A stretch of DNA of 64,000 nucleotides from Acidimicrobiia bacterium (GTDB lineage: Bacteria; Actinomycetota; Acidimicrobiia; Acidimicrobiales; Poriferisodalaceae). Position numbers and translations under genes: made by a program. Positions 34,546-41,643 of the stretch are shown here, one piece after another (position 1 is the stretch's first letter; the number at the start of each line of letters is the position of its first letter). Location: contig JAJECP010000033.1 of the NCBI GenBank assembly GCA_022821985.1, positions 1 to 64,000 of the forward strand. The letters are read 5' to 3'. The notes under the pieces are model-generated. The model saw only the letters and a list, made by a program, of their open reading frames with translations, had not been told where the DNA came from and searched no databases.

Positions 34546-35732
34546 CAGCCCGCTATCTGTCTCCGAGGCACCGGTCTGGCAAGTTCGGCCGCCACCAGAC
34601 CGTCCGGGTCGTGATTTCCGAGCCCAGCGGATCGCGCCTCGGCGACCAGCTCGTCCCGCCCCAGCCGGCGCGCCGCCCACACCGCATGCGCTGCGACCAC
34701 GTCCGACGCTGACGAGAGCGACTTGCGCAGTATCTCCTCGACAGCGGGCGAACCAGGATCGCCCACGTTGCCGAGCACAACGAGGGCATTGCGTCGGAGG
34801 TACTCGGAACGCCGCCTGGGGATGTACCAGTGCCCGAATGCGGCCATAAGGTCGTCGTCGGTCATCCTGAGCAATTCGGCGACATCAACAGAACCACCAC
34901 GGGCAGCACCGTCGCTGCGCAGGCTGAGTTCGACGCGCTGACCGCGCGCCGGAGGAACTGCGGTGTCGTTGAAGGGGCACACGTTCTGGCAGTCGTCGCA
35001 GCCGTAGAGACGATCGCCAAGGGCGATGCGGTATTCAGGCGGGAAGATGCCAGGCGCCTGGACCAGCCACGCCAAGCATCGGTTTGCGTCGAGCACACCC
35101 GCTGTGTCCAGCGCGCCCGTCGGGCAGGCCGTCTGGCAGTGACGGCAGGTGCCACAGCCATCCGACAGGTCCTCGTCTGAGGGCGGCAGCTCGGCAGTGG
35201 TGACCACCGAACCCAGCACTGTCCACGAGCCAAGCTCTCGCGACAGCAGCATGGTGTTGTGACCCAGCCATCCCAGTCCGGCGCGGGCTGCAGCGGCTCG
35301 ATCGACCAAGCGGTTGTCATCACAGACGGCAACGGCCTCGAAGCCGTTGCGTTGCAGGACCTCGCAGATTTGCTCGAGGCCTGACCGCAACGCCCCGTAG
35401 GCATCGCTCGCCACATATGCCGCCACGGTCCCGCTGCCGCCAGCGGCGGTCGCTGGCCCCTCAGGCGTGTGGGGATTCGGCGGTTCGTAGTTGCGGGCGC
35501 ACACCACGATGCTGCGAGCGCCGGTCAGGATGTTCGCGGGAGTCGTCGAGCGCTCGGGCCGCCCGTAGGTGAACCACATGCCGGCGTGCAGGCCAGCGGC
35601 CTTTCGCTCTTCGATCGCTTGCCGCGCCTGTGTGAACGGCGCTGTGTTCGTCACGCCGACCGCATCGAGGCCTGCGCTCGTGGCAGCGCGCTGGATCTGC
35701 TCGAGCAGCAACCGGTTCGCGCCCGTAGTCAT
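34545..35732 (-). CDS. queG: epoxyqueuosine reductase QueG
   Basis: QueG catalyses the last step of tRNA queuosine synthesis, reducing epoxyqueuosine with a cobalamin cofactor and two 4Fe-4S clusters. Cluster ligands appear in CGTCRHCQTACPTGAL and GCDDCQNVCPFND. The N-terminal DUF1730-type region has NEPPNPHTP-like and WLGHNTML motifs. C-terminal HEAT-like repeats follow (RRNALVVLGNVGDPGSPAVEE). I chose the ATG at 35732 (MTTGANR), giving 395 residues; an ATG at 35771 is less likely. No other queuosine genes are in the window. Confidence 0.9.
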   Translation of the reverse strand: MTTGANRLLLEQIQRAATSAGLDAVGVTNTAPFTQARQAIEERKAAGLHAGMWFTYGRPERSTTPANILTGARSIVVCARNYEPPNPHTPEGPATAAGGSGTVAAYVASDAYGALRSGLEQICEVLQRNGFEAVAVCDDNRLVDRAAAARAGLGWLGHNTMLLSRELGSWTVLGSVVTTAELPPSDEDLSDGCGTCRHCQTACPTGALDTAGVLDANRCLAWLVQAPGIFPPEYRIALGDRLYGCDDCQNVCPFNDTAVPPARGQRVELSLRSDGAARGGSVDVAELLRMTDDDLMAAFGHWYIPRRRSEYLRRNALVVLGNVGDPGSPAVEEILRKSLSSASDVVAAHAVWAARRLGRDELVAEARSAGLGNHDPDGLVAAELARPVPRRQIAG

Positions 35733-35784
35733 TGTCCAAGTGTGCCGTCGCCGATTGGCGCGACGTTCCATTGCGTCACGTCTT

Positions 35785-35868
35785 GCTTCCAGCTCTTGTT
35801 CTCCATGCTCATGCCATTGGGCTCACGGGCCGCTCGGGCCCCGGCTTCGCCATTCGGCTCAGCCTCTG
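35785..35868 (-). repeat. dispersed intergenic repeat, full inverted copy (D)
   Basis: Read on the minus strand this copy starts CAGAGGCTGAGCCGAATGGC, continues GAAGCCGGGGCCCGAGCGGC and ends GAGAACAAGAGCTGGAAGC. It sits between divergent queG and the kinase gene. A TATGCT hexamer lies about ten bases beyond its end on the kinase side and could be a -10 element. Otherwise 35733-35912 shows nothing recognisable. Confidence 0.88.
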
Positions 35869-35912
35869 CGTCGTTTTATGCTGGAAGCGGCGCTCGAGCC
35901 GCGGCCGGTGCA

Positions 35913-36803
35913 ATGTACGAAGACCAAATTGACGTCTGGGTTGGCCGCCAATACGGCCCGTACAAGATCACCGGGGTGTTAGGCCGCGGCACTGTGGCGC
36001 ACTGCTACCGGGCAACGACGCTGAGGGGCGACGAAGTCGGGCTCAAGGTGCTGACACCGTTCGCCGAGGCACGGGCGGAGATCCGCTCGCTCTTCGAGCA
36101 GGAATACGAGCTCATGGCGCGGCTGGGCCATCCGAACGTCCTCGCCGTCCACGGGGCCGGCGTCATCGGCGGCGCCCACTTCATGGAGATGGAGATCGTG
36201 GAGGGCGAGACCTTGGCCGACCGGTGCGGCAGCCGCCACCCGCCGAGCCTTGCCGAGAGCATCGCCATTGTCCAGCAGATCTGCGCAGCGCTCGACCACG
36301 TCCACGAGCACCGGATCGTTCATCGCGACGTCAAGCCGTCGAACATCATGCTCGATGCTCAACCCGACGGCGGCGATCGGGCGGTGCTCTTCGACTTCGG
36401 CTTGGCGCACGACCTCGATGGGCCCCCGTCTCCGCCGGGTCGCGTCTACGGGTCACCCATGTACCTGTCGCCCGAGCAGGCACTGGCGCAGCCGGTGGAC
36501 GCTCGCACCGACATCTACGGATTGGGGTCGACGCTGTACGTGCTCGCCGTGGGCGCAGCGCCGTTCTACGGCGAACGAAACGACCTGCTGCACGCACATG
36601 TCCGCACGCCGCCGCCAGACCCCGCCGAGCGAGGCGTGTCCACCGAGCTTTCCGAGATCATCCTGACAGCTATGGCCAAGGCCCCCGAAGAACGCTTCGC
36701 AAGCGGAGCCGACCTAGCTGCCGCCCTGGCAACGGTCGAGATCCCAGCGCACGAGAACGAACGCCGCAAAGGCCTCCTACGCCGACTCACCAGCCGAACC
36801 TGA
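35913..36803 (+). CDS. small soluble Ser/Thr protein kinase (Hanks type)
   Basis: This is a eukaryotic-like Ser/Thr kinase of 296 residues. The Gly loop GRGTVAHCY, the ATP-anchoring Lys 45 (EVGLKVL), the catalytic loop HRDVKPSN (137-144), DFG (161-163) and GSPMYLSPEQ are all present, so it should be active. It lacks the membrane helix and PASTA or sensor domains of PknB-type kinases and ends just after the kinase domain, so it is probably cytosolic. I chose the ATG at 35913; the ribosome site is weak. Substrates are unknown. Confidence 0.87.
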   Translation: MYEDQIDVWVGRQYGPYKITGVLGRGTVAHCYRATTLRGDEVGLKVLTPFAEARAEIRSLFEQEYELMARLGHPNVLAVHGAGVIGGAHFMEMEIVEGETLADRCGSRHPPSLAESIAIVQQICAALDHVHEHRIVHRDVKPSNIMLDAQPDGGDRAVLFDFGLAHDLDGPPSPPGRVYGSPMYLSPEQALAQPVDARTDIYGLGSTLYVLAVGAAPFYGERNDLLHAHVRTPPPDPAERGVSTELSEIILTAMAKAPEERFASGADLAAALATVEIPAHENERRKGLLRRLTSRT

Positions 36804-36806
36804 GGC

Positions 36807-37040
36807 TCAAACACCGTGCCGATAACGCTCGACAACCTCAGCTTCGTCGATTCCGTACACCAGGACCGTCTCGGCCGGTCCCTCATCGAAGGCCACGATC
36901 GCCATCACTCGCCGATCCCCCGGGCGAACCCCAACAACCGTGCCGGTCGTGCCGACCAGTGAGGCACGGCGGTCATCGGAGGTGCTTGCCAAGCGGATGA
37001 TGTCACCGACGCCGAATGGCAAGGAGAGTCCGACAACCAC
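36807..37040 (-). CDS. small hypothetical protein, SH3/KOW-like
   Basis: This protein of about 77 residues starts at a GTG at 37040, two bases after the trpD stop. Alternating hydrophobic strands (VGDIIRLAST, GTTGTVVGVRPGDRR, MAIVAFDEG) suggest a small beta barrel. I recognise no family. The start is inferred from spacing to trpD only. It is convergent with the kinase gene. Confidence 0.5.
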   Translation of the reverse strand: MVVGLSLPFGVGDIIRLASTSDDRRASLVGTTGTVVGVRPGDRRVMAIVAFDEGPAETVLVYGIDEAEVVERYRHGV

Positions 37041-37041
37041 G

Positions 37042-38133
37042 TCAAGAGGCTGAGCTGGCGGCCAGCTCATTCGTGAGCCTGACGGCCGCCTCGAGCTTTG
37101 CCGCAGCACGTCCGTCGGCCACGGCGTCACGTGCCATCTCGAAGCCTTCGGCAAAGTTCTCTGCCAGCCCGGCGACGACCAAGCCGGCACCGGCGTTCAG
37201 CTCCACGATCTGAGCTCGGGGCCCGGTCTCGTCCCCCGAGACGATCGCTTGCAGGATTTCGGCATTTTGCTGCGGGCCTCCGCCCCACAGCTCCGCTCGA
37301 TTGACGCGCTCCAGCCCGATTGATGTCGGATCGAACTGGTACTCGTTCACGATCTCGCCATCGCGCACTTCGTAGATGCGCGTGAGATCAGTCAAAGTGA
37401 TCTCGTCCAGCCGGTCGGCGCCGTGCACGACCAGTGATCGCTCCGAGCCCCGGGCTGCGAGCACGCCGGCGACCCGTGGTGCCATGACCGGATCGCTCAC
37501 GCCCAGCACCTGCCGTTTCACGCGCGCCGGGTTGGACAGCGGCCCGAGAAAGTTGAACGTCGTGGGCACGCCGAGCTCACTGCGCACGGGTCCTGCAAAG
37601 CGCATTGCCGGATGGAACTTCTTGGCGAAAGCAAATCCCAAACCGATGTCCGAAATGCACCGTTCTACGTCTGGTCCATCGAGGTCGATCACCAGGCCGA
37701 GCGCCCCGAGAGTGTCGAACGAACCTGACGATGATGTGGCTGCCACGGATCCGTGCTTGCAGATCACGGCCCCGGCTGCAGCGGCCACGAAAGTCGCCAT
37801 GGTGGACACGCTGAGCGCGTGCCGCTGCCGGACCGGCGCCCCGCCGCTGCCCACGATGTCGATGGCGCCATCGGGAGCCTTCAGCGGAACAGCCGCATCG
37901 TGCATGGCATCCACGAGGCCCGTGAGCTCGGGGACCGAACCGCCCTTCATGCCCAGGGCAATGATGAAACCCGCCAGCTGGGCGTCAGTAGCGCGCTCGC
38001 TGAGAATGCTGCCCAGCGCCGCCCGGGCTACCTCGGGGCTCAAGTCGATGCCCGCGACCAGATCCGTGAGGACTGCCTTCCAACCGCCGTAGTGCTCGAG
38101 GGGGTGAGCCTCGTCAGGGTCAGCCTGTCCCAT
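37042..38133 (-). CDS. trpD: anthranilate phosphoribosyltransferase TrpD
   Basis: TrpD transfers phosphoribose from PRPP to anthranilate in tryptophan synthesis. The 363-residue protein matches actinobacterial TrpD over its length: FAFAKKFHPAMR, GVPTTFNFLGPLSNPAR, VVHGADRLDEIT with the Mg-binding Asp/Glu, and QNAEILQAIV. The PRPP loop usually reading GTGGDG is GSGGAP (about 95-100). The usual KHGNRAxSS is KHGSVAATSS. I chose the ATG at 38133, 16 bases after the whiB stop. No other trp genes are nearby. The last codons overlap a 12-base piece of the dispersed repeat. Confidence 0.83.
   Translation of the reverse strand: MGQADPDEAHPLEHYGGWKAVLTDLVAGIDLSPEVARAALGSILSERATDAQLAGFIIALGMKGGSVPELTGLVDAMHDAAVPLKAPDGAIDIVGSGGAPVRQRHALSVSTMATFVAAAAGAVICKHGSVAATSSSGSFDTLGALGLVIDLDGPDVERCISDIGLGFAFAKKFHPAMRFAGPVRSELGVPTTFNFLGPLSNPARVKRQVLGVSDPVMAPRVAGVLAARGSERSLVVHGADRLDEITLTDLTRIYEVRDGEIVNEYQFDPTSIGLERVNRAELWGGGPQQNAEILQAIVSGDETGPRAQIVELNAGAGLVVAGLAENFAEGFEMARDAVADGRAAAKLEAAVRLTNELAASSAS
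37043..37055 (+). repeat. repeat remnant at the trpD 3' end
   Basis: CAAGAGGCTGAGC matches the first 12-13 bases of the dispersed repeat. On the minus strand it encodes the last trpD codons, and its outer edge abuts the TGA. Confidence 0.45.
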
Positions 38134-38149
38134 TAGTTCGAGCAGGCCA

Positions 38150-38542
38150 TCAGTTCGATGCTGCAGCCGCCTGCGCGTTGCGGGCGCGTGCAGCTGCGCG
38201 GCGGCGGCGCCGGATGATGCGCACACGCTCAGCCGCGGTCTGCCCACCCCAGACGCCTTCCTTCTCCCGCACTGCGATGGCGTATTCCAGGCACTCGCCA
38301 GACACGGCACACGCTGCACACACCGCTTTCGCCTCGAAAGCGGCCTCGTCATCGCCGTCGCTGTCGGGCGGGTAGAAGATTTCAGCTTCGAGACCCCGGC
38401 ACGCAGCATGACGCTGCCAGGCGAGCAGATCCGTGGAGAGCCCACCGTGCTGGTCCATGACAACTCGGATGGGGTCAGAAGCGGTTGAACGTGGGCTCGC
38501 GGTCCGCGTAGCGGAGGGGGCCGGTGCTGTGACAGGAGGCAT
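38150..38542 (-). CDS. whiB: WhiB-family iron-sulfur transcription regulator
   Basis: This is an actinobacteria-specific Fe-S regulator that binds the principal sigma factor. Four Cys ligands lie in the pattern AACRGLE then AVCAACAVSGECLEY (C-x2-C-x5-C spacing after the first). The G[V/I]WGG turn reads GVWGG, and a basic tail (RVRIIRRRRRAAAR) binds DNA. From 38542 the product is 130 residues; the ATG at 38458 (MDQHGGLS) would give 102 residues, nearer the family norm. It is divergent from a membrane-protein gene. The gap 38543-38610 contains TTGTCA at 38574 as a possible -35. Confidence 0.9.
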   Translation of the reverse strand: MPPVTAPAPSATRTASPRSTASDPIRVVMDQHGGLSTDLLAWQRHAACRGLEAEIFYPPDSDGDDEAAFEAKAVCAACAVSGECLEYAIAVREKEGVWGGQTAAERVRIIRRRRRAAARARNAQAAAASN

Positions 38543-38610
38543 CTGACGCGCAATCTTGCCGATGCGCTGCTGTTTGTCAAGACCTTATTGAGCGTTCAGT
38601 ATGGAGCGTC

Positions 38611-39051
38611 ATGCGCAGTCTGTTGCAAGTGTTCGGTCGAACTGTCGAGCGACGGGCGGTCATCGGCGGCGCGCTGGTGTCCACCGGAACAGCGCTGGTG
38701 GTGGGTGTCGTGGCCGGGACCTGGGTGGCGGAACGAACTGCAGCGGCGTACGCCGTCAACGGATTGCTGTTCGCGGGCATGATCGCCGGAGGCGCGGTAG
38801 CTGCGGCCAGGGCAACGGAACACCAACTGCTGTCTGCCGTCCTCAGTTCGGGCCCGGTGATGGTCCTCGCCGTGGTGGTGCAGTTGATCCGCAGGTTCGG
38901 CTCCGGCGACGCGGTGGCACCGCTCGGCCTCCCGCTCGTCATGCTGCTGGCAGCGTCGCTGGCCACGCTGGGCGGCATCTTGGCCGGTATCGCCCAGCGG
39001 CGACGGCGGTCGCTGCTGGATGTCGACAAGCCGCGTCGCCGCCGGCCCTGA
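38611..39051 (+). CDS. hypothetical membrane protein, about four helices
   Basis: This protein of 146 residues has four hydrophobic stretches (about 20-42, 50-66, 76-92 and 103-125) and a strongly basic C-terminus (RRRRSLLDVDKPRRRRP). The pattern resembles small ATP synthase I-like or phage-holin-like proteins, but I recognise no specific family. It starts at an ATG at 38611 and is followed after 27 bases by repeat copy E and then rnpB. Confidence 0.65.
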   Translation: MRSLLQVFGRTVERRAVIGGALVSTGTALVVGVVAGTWVAERTAAAYAVNGLLFAGMIAGGAVAAARATEHQLLSAVLSSGPVMVLAVVVQLIRRFGSGDAVAPLGLPLVMLLAASLATLGGILAGIAQRRRRSLLDVDKPRRRRP

Positions 39052-39078
39052 CCGGGCAATCCGCCAATTCGCCTGTTG

Positions 39079-39149
39079 CCTCCCGCTCTTGTTCCCCATT
39101 CTGATGCGATTGGGCTCACGGGCCGCTCGGGCCACGGCTTCGCCTCTGA
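39079..39149 (-). repeat. dispersed intergenic repeat, inverted copy (E) with 12-base deletion
   Basis: Read on the minus strand it runs CAGAGGCGAAGCCGTGGCCC, GAGCGGCCCGTGAGCCCAAT, then GGGGAACAAGAGCGGGAGG. A segment of about 12 bases (TGAGCCGAATGG in other copies) is missing near its start. It ends 17 bases before rnpB, covering where the rnpB -35 region would lie. Confidence 0.85.
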
Positions 39150-39166
39150 GTAGCATTCGAGCCTGC

Positions 39167-39554
<388 letters not shown>

Positions 39555-39567
39555 GCCCCTGCCCAGC

Positions 39568-40164
39568 TCAGGTGCTGAGGTGGGATGTGTCGTTGAAGGT
39601 ACTCAGCCTCGGCACCGGTCCCCGGAAACCGATGCTGGTGATCTGTGCCTGTGACACATGCAGTTGCCAGGAGATCTCGTCGGCGGTCCCCAGCGCCCAT
39701 CGCACTGCCGATTTGATCGGCGAGACATGGGTGAAGACGGCAACGTTCCGGTCTGCGGCCACAGCGGTCAGCTCATCGCAGGCCGCGTTGACGCGGCTGT
39801 TGAGCTGCGCCAGCGATTCGCCTCCAGGCGGTGCGAACCCGGTGTCGGCCCGCCAGCGCTGCCAGTCGGAGGCTCGTATCTCGGCGATGGGCAGTTCGTC
39901 CCACTCGCCGTAGTCGAGCTCGGCCCAGCGCTCGTCGACGGAGATGTCCAGGCCCGTGAGTTCTGCGGTGGCTTGGGCAGTCTGATGTGCCCGCAGCAGC
40001 GGTGAGGAGATGATCCGGTCGGGTCGCCGGTCGGGTCGGGAGAGTGCTGCGGCGATCTGGTTCGCCTGCAGCACACCAACTTCGTCGAGTTCGTTGTCGA
40101 CGCGTCCCTGCAGCAGGCCCGCCGCGTTGGCCCCCGTGCGCCCGTGGCGCACGATGATCAGCAC
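39568..40164 (-). CDS. histidine phosphatase superfamily protein
   Basis: This phosphoglycerate-mutase-like phosphatase has 198 residues. The RHG signature LIIVRHGRTGANA contains the phospho-accepting His. ELDYGEWDELPI and FTHVSPIKSAVRWAL hold the other catalytic-pocket residues. It starts at a GTG at 40164. In other actinobacteria a CobC-like phosphatase (often fused to RNase H) lies beside a zf-RING_7 zinc-ribbon gene. Here both are present, separated by a membrane-protein gene, and no RNase H domain is fused. It is convergent with rnpB. Confidence 0.85.
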   Translation of the reverse strand: MLIIVRHGRTGANAAGLLQGRVDNELDEVGVLQANQIAAALSRPDRRPDRIISSPLLRAHQTAQATAELTGLDISVDERWAELDYGEWDELPIAEIRASDWQRWRADTGFAPPGGESLAQLNSRVNAACDELTAVAADRNVAVFTHVSPIKSAVRWALGTADEISWQLHVSQAQITSIGFRGPVPRLSTFNDTSHLST

Positions 40165-40215
40165 GGCCGCCCGTGCCGCACGACGATCAGCATCGGCGTC
40201 CGTGGCTCATGTGGG

Positions 40216-40740
40216 TCATGAAGAACCGTCTCCGCCTGCTTTGCCTCGGTATTGCGGCCCTGCACGGTAGGCCAAGTGGCCGGTGCGTACGAAGTCAGCC
40301 CGTGCCGTCGAGTCGTGTGCCATGCCGGAGGAACGCCAGACCCACCAGCAGCCCACTAGGCCTGCGAACTCCATCACGCAGATCAACCAGATACCCCGCG
40401 TGGCCAGCGGCAGCGTTGCATCGGCGGCATCGCCACCGAAGGGCCACCAGAACAGTGCAGGCTGCGTCCACGCACCGTCGAACACCTGATGCCAGAAAAC
40501 ACCGATCGGCAACGCCAGCCACCTGCGCCGCGCGCGTCGGCGTCCGACGGTCAGCAGCATCACCGCAACAAGGCCGCACACCGGCAACGCCAGCGAGTGA
40601 GCCAGCGGTGTGCCGCCGGTTGCGGCGTGCAGCACATCGGGCAGGAGCGCTCCCGCCACGATGAGCCGATGATCGATCGCAGGATCCCCGAAGCACCAGC
40701 GCATCGCCACGAGCGATGTCGCCACGAACCACAGCAGCAT
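40216..40740 (-). CDS. membrane protein, possible metal-dependent hydrolase-like
   Basis: This protein of 174 residues has about four membrane segments. DHRLIVAGALLPDVLHAATG and PLAHSLALPV resemble the GxxxPDxxH and HS motifs of YdjM-type membrane metal-dependent hydrolases. VFWHQVFDGAWTQPALFWWP is a further His/Asp-bearing segment. Assignment beyond that is uncertain. It lies between the zinc-ribbon and phosphatase genes on the same strand. Confidence 0.6.
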   Translation of the reverse strand: MLLWFVATSLVAMRWCFGDPAIDHRLIVAGALLPDVLHAATGGTPLAHSLALPVCGLVAVMLLTVGRRRARRRWLALPIGVFWHQVFDGAWTQPALFWWPFGGDAADATLPLATRGIWLICVMEFAGLVGCWWVWRSSGMAHDSTARADFVRTGHLAYRAGPQYRGKAGGDGSS

Positions 40741-40782
40741 CAGCCCGGCCCCCTGCGCCAGTGCACCGGCGGATCCAAGAGT

Positions 40783-41643
40783 TCAGCGGACGAGCAGCGC
40801 CCCGCAATGGGGGCACTCGGCGAGTTCGTTGGGATCGAGGTTGGTGATGCGTTCGTATTCGACCGAAGGAATTTCGAGATGGCACGCACTGCAGGTGAGG
40901 CCGATGAGTCGGCCGAGCACGGGTGTGCCGCGAGCGGCAGCCCGGCGGCCTTCGTAGATCGACACCAGCGCAGGATCGGCTGAGGCCACGAGCGCCGCCC
41001 GCTCATCAAGCACCTCGTCGCGTTCGCTGCCCGCCGCGCTCTCCGCGGCCTCGATTGCAGCGTCGACGGTGGCCATCCGCTCACTGGCCTCAGACTGGTG
41101 TCGTCCAAGGTCGGCGCGGGCTGCGCTGAGCGGCTCCAGCTCCTCCATCAGCTCCAAGATCTGATCCTCGATCTCGATTTGGTGCCGCCCGAGGGCGTCT
41201 GCCTCGGCCGTGAGCGCTTCGGCTTCCTTGGGCGAGGTGAGGTGGCTGTCGTAGAGCCGCTCGGAGTTGTGAGCGCGCTTGGCCTCGATGCGCGCAACCT
41301 CGTCCTCATCCCTGCGTTGCCGGCGCTCCAGATCTGCGATCTGGGTGTCGAGCACCTTCGCCTCCGATGCCAGCATGCCGAGTTCGGCTTCGATGCCGGC
41401 CCGAGTCTCGCGCTCGGGCAGGTTCCGGACGTGATGGGTGATCTGGTCGAGACGCACGTCGAGGTCGCTGATCTGGGCAAGAAGTTCGAGCGGGCTCGCC
41501 GCGGGCTCGCCATCGCTCGGCGCGACGTCCGACCCAGCGGCGCCGCTCCCTACAGTGTCTGGTGGCATTGCTGGCGGTCCGTCGAGTGAACGTGCATCGG
41601 GCTCAGGTTTGGTCCTCTTCAGTGCTGTCCACGCCGCTGTCAT
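40783..41643 (-). CDS. coiled-coil protein with C-terminal C4 zinc ribbon (zf-RING_7/CT398 type)
   Basis: The protein has up to 286 residues. A low-complexity N-terminus is followed by a long antiparallel coiled coil (about residues 50-225, rich in Glu, Arg and Ala). A C-terminal zinc ribbon has CSACHLEIP and CPHCGALL. This matches the CT398-like/DUF164 family. The start is unsure: 41643 overlaps the PBP gene by 41 bases, while an ATG at 41568 (MPPDTVG) lies clear of it. The molecular role is unknown; a scaffold or nucleic-acid role is suspected in the family. Confidence 0.82.
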   Translation of the reverse strand: MTAAWTALKRTKPEPDARSLDGPPAMPPDTVGSGAAGSDVAPSDGEPAASPLELLAQISDLDVRLDQITHHVRNLPERETRAGIEAELGMLASEAKVLDTQIADLERRQRRDEDEVARIEAKRAHNSERLYDSHLTSPKEAEALTAEADALGRHQIEIEDQILELMEELEPLSAARADLGRHQSEASERMATVDAAIEAAESAAGSERDEVLDERAALVASADPALVSIYEGRRAAARGTPVLGRLIGLTCSACHLEIPSVEYERITNLDPNELAECPHCGALLVR

